A stretch of DNA of 64,000 nucleotides, from positions 8,122,001 through 8,186,000 of the forward strand of contig NZ_CP061913.1 of the NCBI RefSeq assembly GCF_019904175.1, written 5' to 3'. Every line of letters begins with the position of its first letter. The stretch's first letter is position 1. The DNA comes from Dactylosporangium vinaceum. Its GTDB lineage: Bacteria; Actinomycetota; Actinomycetes; Mycobacteriales; Micromonosporaceae. Below the pieces are notes generated by a model. The model searched no databases, had not been told where the DNA came from, and saw only the letters and a program-made list of their open reading frames with translations. Position numbers and translations under genes: made by a program. Of the stretch, positions 63,268 to 64,000 are shown one piece after another.

Positions 63268-63908
63268 TCGGCACAGTGAGCGCGGTGGTCCTCGACACCA
63301 CCGGCCATCGAGCCCTGGCCGCCTTCTACCGCGACCTGACCGGCTGGGCCCCGGCCGGCGACACCGCCACCCGCACCGCGCTGCACGCCCCCGACGGCTG
63401 GACGGTGGCCTTCCGGTCCGTCGACGCCGCCCGGCCGCACCGGGGGCACCTGGACATCCGGGTCCCGGAGCTGGAGCCGGCCCTGGAGCGCGCCGTGGCG
63501 CTGGGCGGCACGCCGGTGCGCCGGTTCGAGCGCTGGATCACCGTCGCCGACCCGGCCGGGAACCCGTTCGACCTGAACTGGCAGCCGAACCTGACGCACT
63601 ACGACCTGCTGGGCCCGGTGCTGGACTGCCCCGACCCGTGGCGGCTGAGCGTCTTCTACACCGGCCTGCTGGGCAAGCCGCTGACGTACAACGGCGACGA
63701 CGGCTTCGCGATGATCGGCGAGACCGGCGCCCAGCCGATCACGTTCCAGCGGTCCGCCACCTACCACCCGCACCCCGGGCAGCTCCACCTCGAGATCGCC
63801 GTCGATGACCTCGCCGCCGCCGCGGCGGCGGCGGAGTCTCTCGGCGCCACGCAGGACGCCGGCCGGTGGCTGGACCCGACCGGCCGGCCGTTCACGTTGC
63901 GGGGCTAG
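63264..63908 (+). CDS. Two-domain VOC (glyoxalase-fold) protein
   Basis: A 214-residue protein of two vicinal-oxygen-chelate halves: 'SAVVLDTTGHRALAAFYRDL' and 'PVLDCPDPWRLSVFYTGLLG' begin each half; 'LHLEIAVDDL' and 'GHLDIRVPEL' carry the metal-ligand positions. Such proteins are often annotated as glyoxalase or bleomycin resistance-like. It is translationally coupled to the AfsR-type regulator, so it may process or bind a ligand linked to that regulator. Substrate unknown. Confidence 0.88.
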   Translation: MIGTVSAVVLDTTGHRALAAFYRDLTGWAPAGDTATRTALHAPDGWTVAFRSVDAARPHRGHLDIRVPELEPALERAVALGGTPVRRFERWITVADPAGNPFDLNWQPNLTHYDLLGPVLDCPDPWRLSVFYTGLLGKPLTYNGDDGFAMIGETGAQPITFQRSATYHPHPGQLHLEIAVDDLAAAAAAAESLGATQDAGRWLDPTGRPFTLRG

Positions 63909-64000
63909 ACGGGCGGGGCGTTCCAGAGGCGCAGGGACGGGGTCTCGTGCTCGTGGCCGAGGACCGAGACCGTCGCCGTCCCGAGGGTCAGGTGGGCGCC
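63905..64000 (-). CDS. C-terminus of a minus-strand gene, possibly histidine phosphatase
   Basis: An open minus-strand frame runs into the right edge, ending at 63905 with '...GTATVSVLGHEHETPSLRLW' plus a few residues. The Ser-Val-Leu-Gly then Leu-Trp-Asn pattern resembles the C-terminus of histidine-phosphatase-family proteins. Its stop overlaps the VOC stop. Only about 31 codons are visible, so the identity is tentative. Confidence 0.45.
   Translation of the reverse strand, partial: GAHLTLGTATVSVLGHEHETPSLRLWNAPPV

Overview
This 64 kb window is high-GC DNA from an actinomycete. Start codons are often GTG, and many genes appear to be leaderless: a TAnnnT box sits 6-7 nt before the start codon. 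Families typical of filamentous actinobacteria are present: DUF397/DUF5753, the DUF574 methyltransferase family, a SARP/AfsR regulator, a complete GlgE pathway and an EACC1-caspase conflict module. A Micromonosporaceae-like organism is my best guess, but this is inferred from gene content and not proven.

Layout. 1-1.5 kb: end of a KhtT-like regulator and its CPA2 antiporter. 1.6-3 kb: divergent quinone-oxidoreductase-like gene and a Cys-containing HxlR regulator. 3.1-6.1 kb: secreted protein, then a MarR/MFS efflux pair. 6.2-10.1 kb: ECF42 sigma factor with its DGPF partner, an APC permease, and a divergent GlxA-type regulator. 10.2-14.9 kb (minus strand): EACC1 protein, a 1024-residue caspase/helical-repeat protein, a small TPR protein and a 61-aa protein, which together look like a biological-conflict locus. 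14.9-18 kb: SigB/SigF-type sigma factor, DUF574 methyltransferase, cytochrome P450. 18.2-22.6 kb: three-gene operon of DUF4331 protein, TPR protein and a NicO-like metal exporter with a His-rich repeat loop. 22.9-27 kb: repeat-bearing hypothetical protein, a DUF5753/DUF397 cluster, a Crp/Fnr regulator, and an intergenic region with clustered TTGCGCAA-type sites.

27.3-40.6 kb: an atypical Clp ATPase, an alpha/beta hydrolase, then the alpha-glucan cluster: glgA/glgM divergent from glgC-glgE-treS-mak-glgB. Trehalose is converted to maltose (TreS), maltose to maltose-1-phosphate (Mak), and this is polymerised by GlgE and branched by GlgB. GlgC and GlgM supply the ADP-glucose branch.

40.6-53.1 kb: mixed accessory genes. 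They include a pair of divergent leaderless genes with overlapping -10 boxes, and a set that looks linked to c-di-GMP: a solute-binding lipoprotein, a GGDEF protein carrying an I-site, and an MCP-like protein with a C-terminal PilZ domain. 53.2-54.4 kb: LURP-one protein and a methyltransferase.

54.5-55.5 kb: an array of ten tRNA genes on the minus strand (Ala, Asp, Gly, Leu, Glu, Lys, Met, Tyr, Arg, Cys), bounded by related inverted sequences. A small ORF with its own terminator lies just upstream. 55.8-64 kb: HAD-like protein behind a large palindrome, an LLM-monooxygenase/hemerythrin fusion, a tandem SDR pair divergent from a TetR regulator with two matching operators, a SARP/NB-ARC regulator coupled to a two-domain VOC protein, and the end of a further minus-strand gene.
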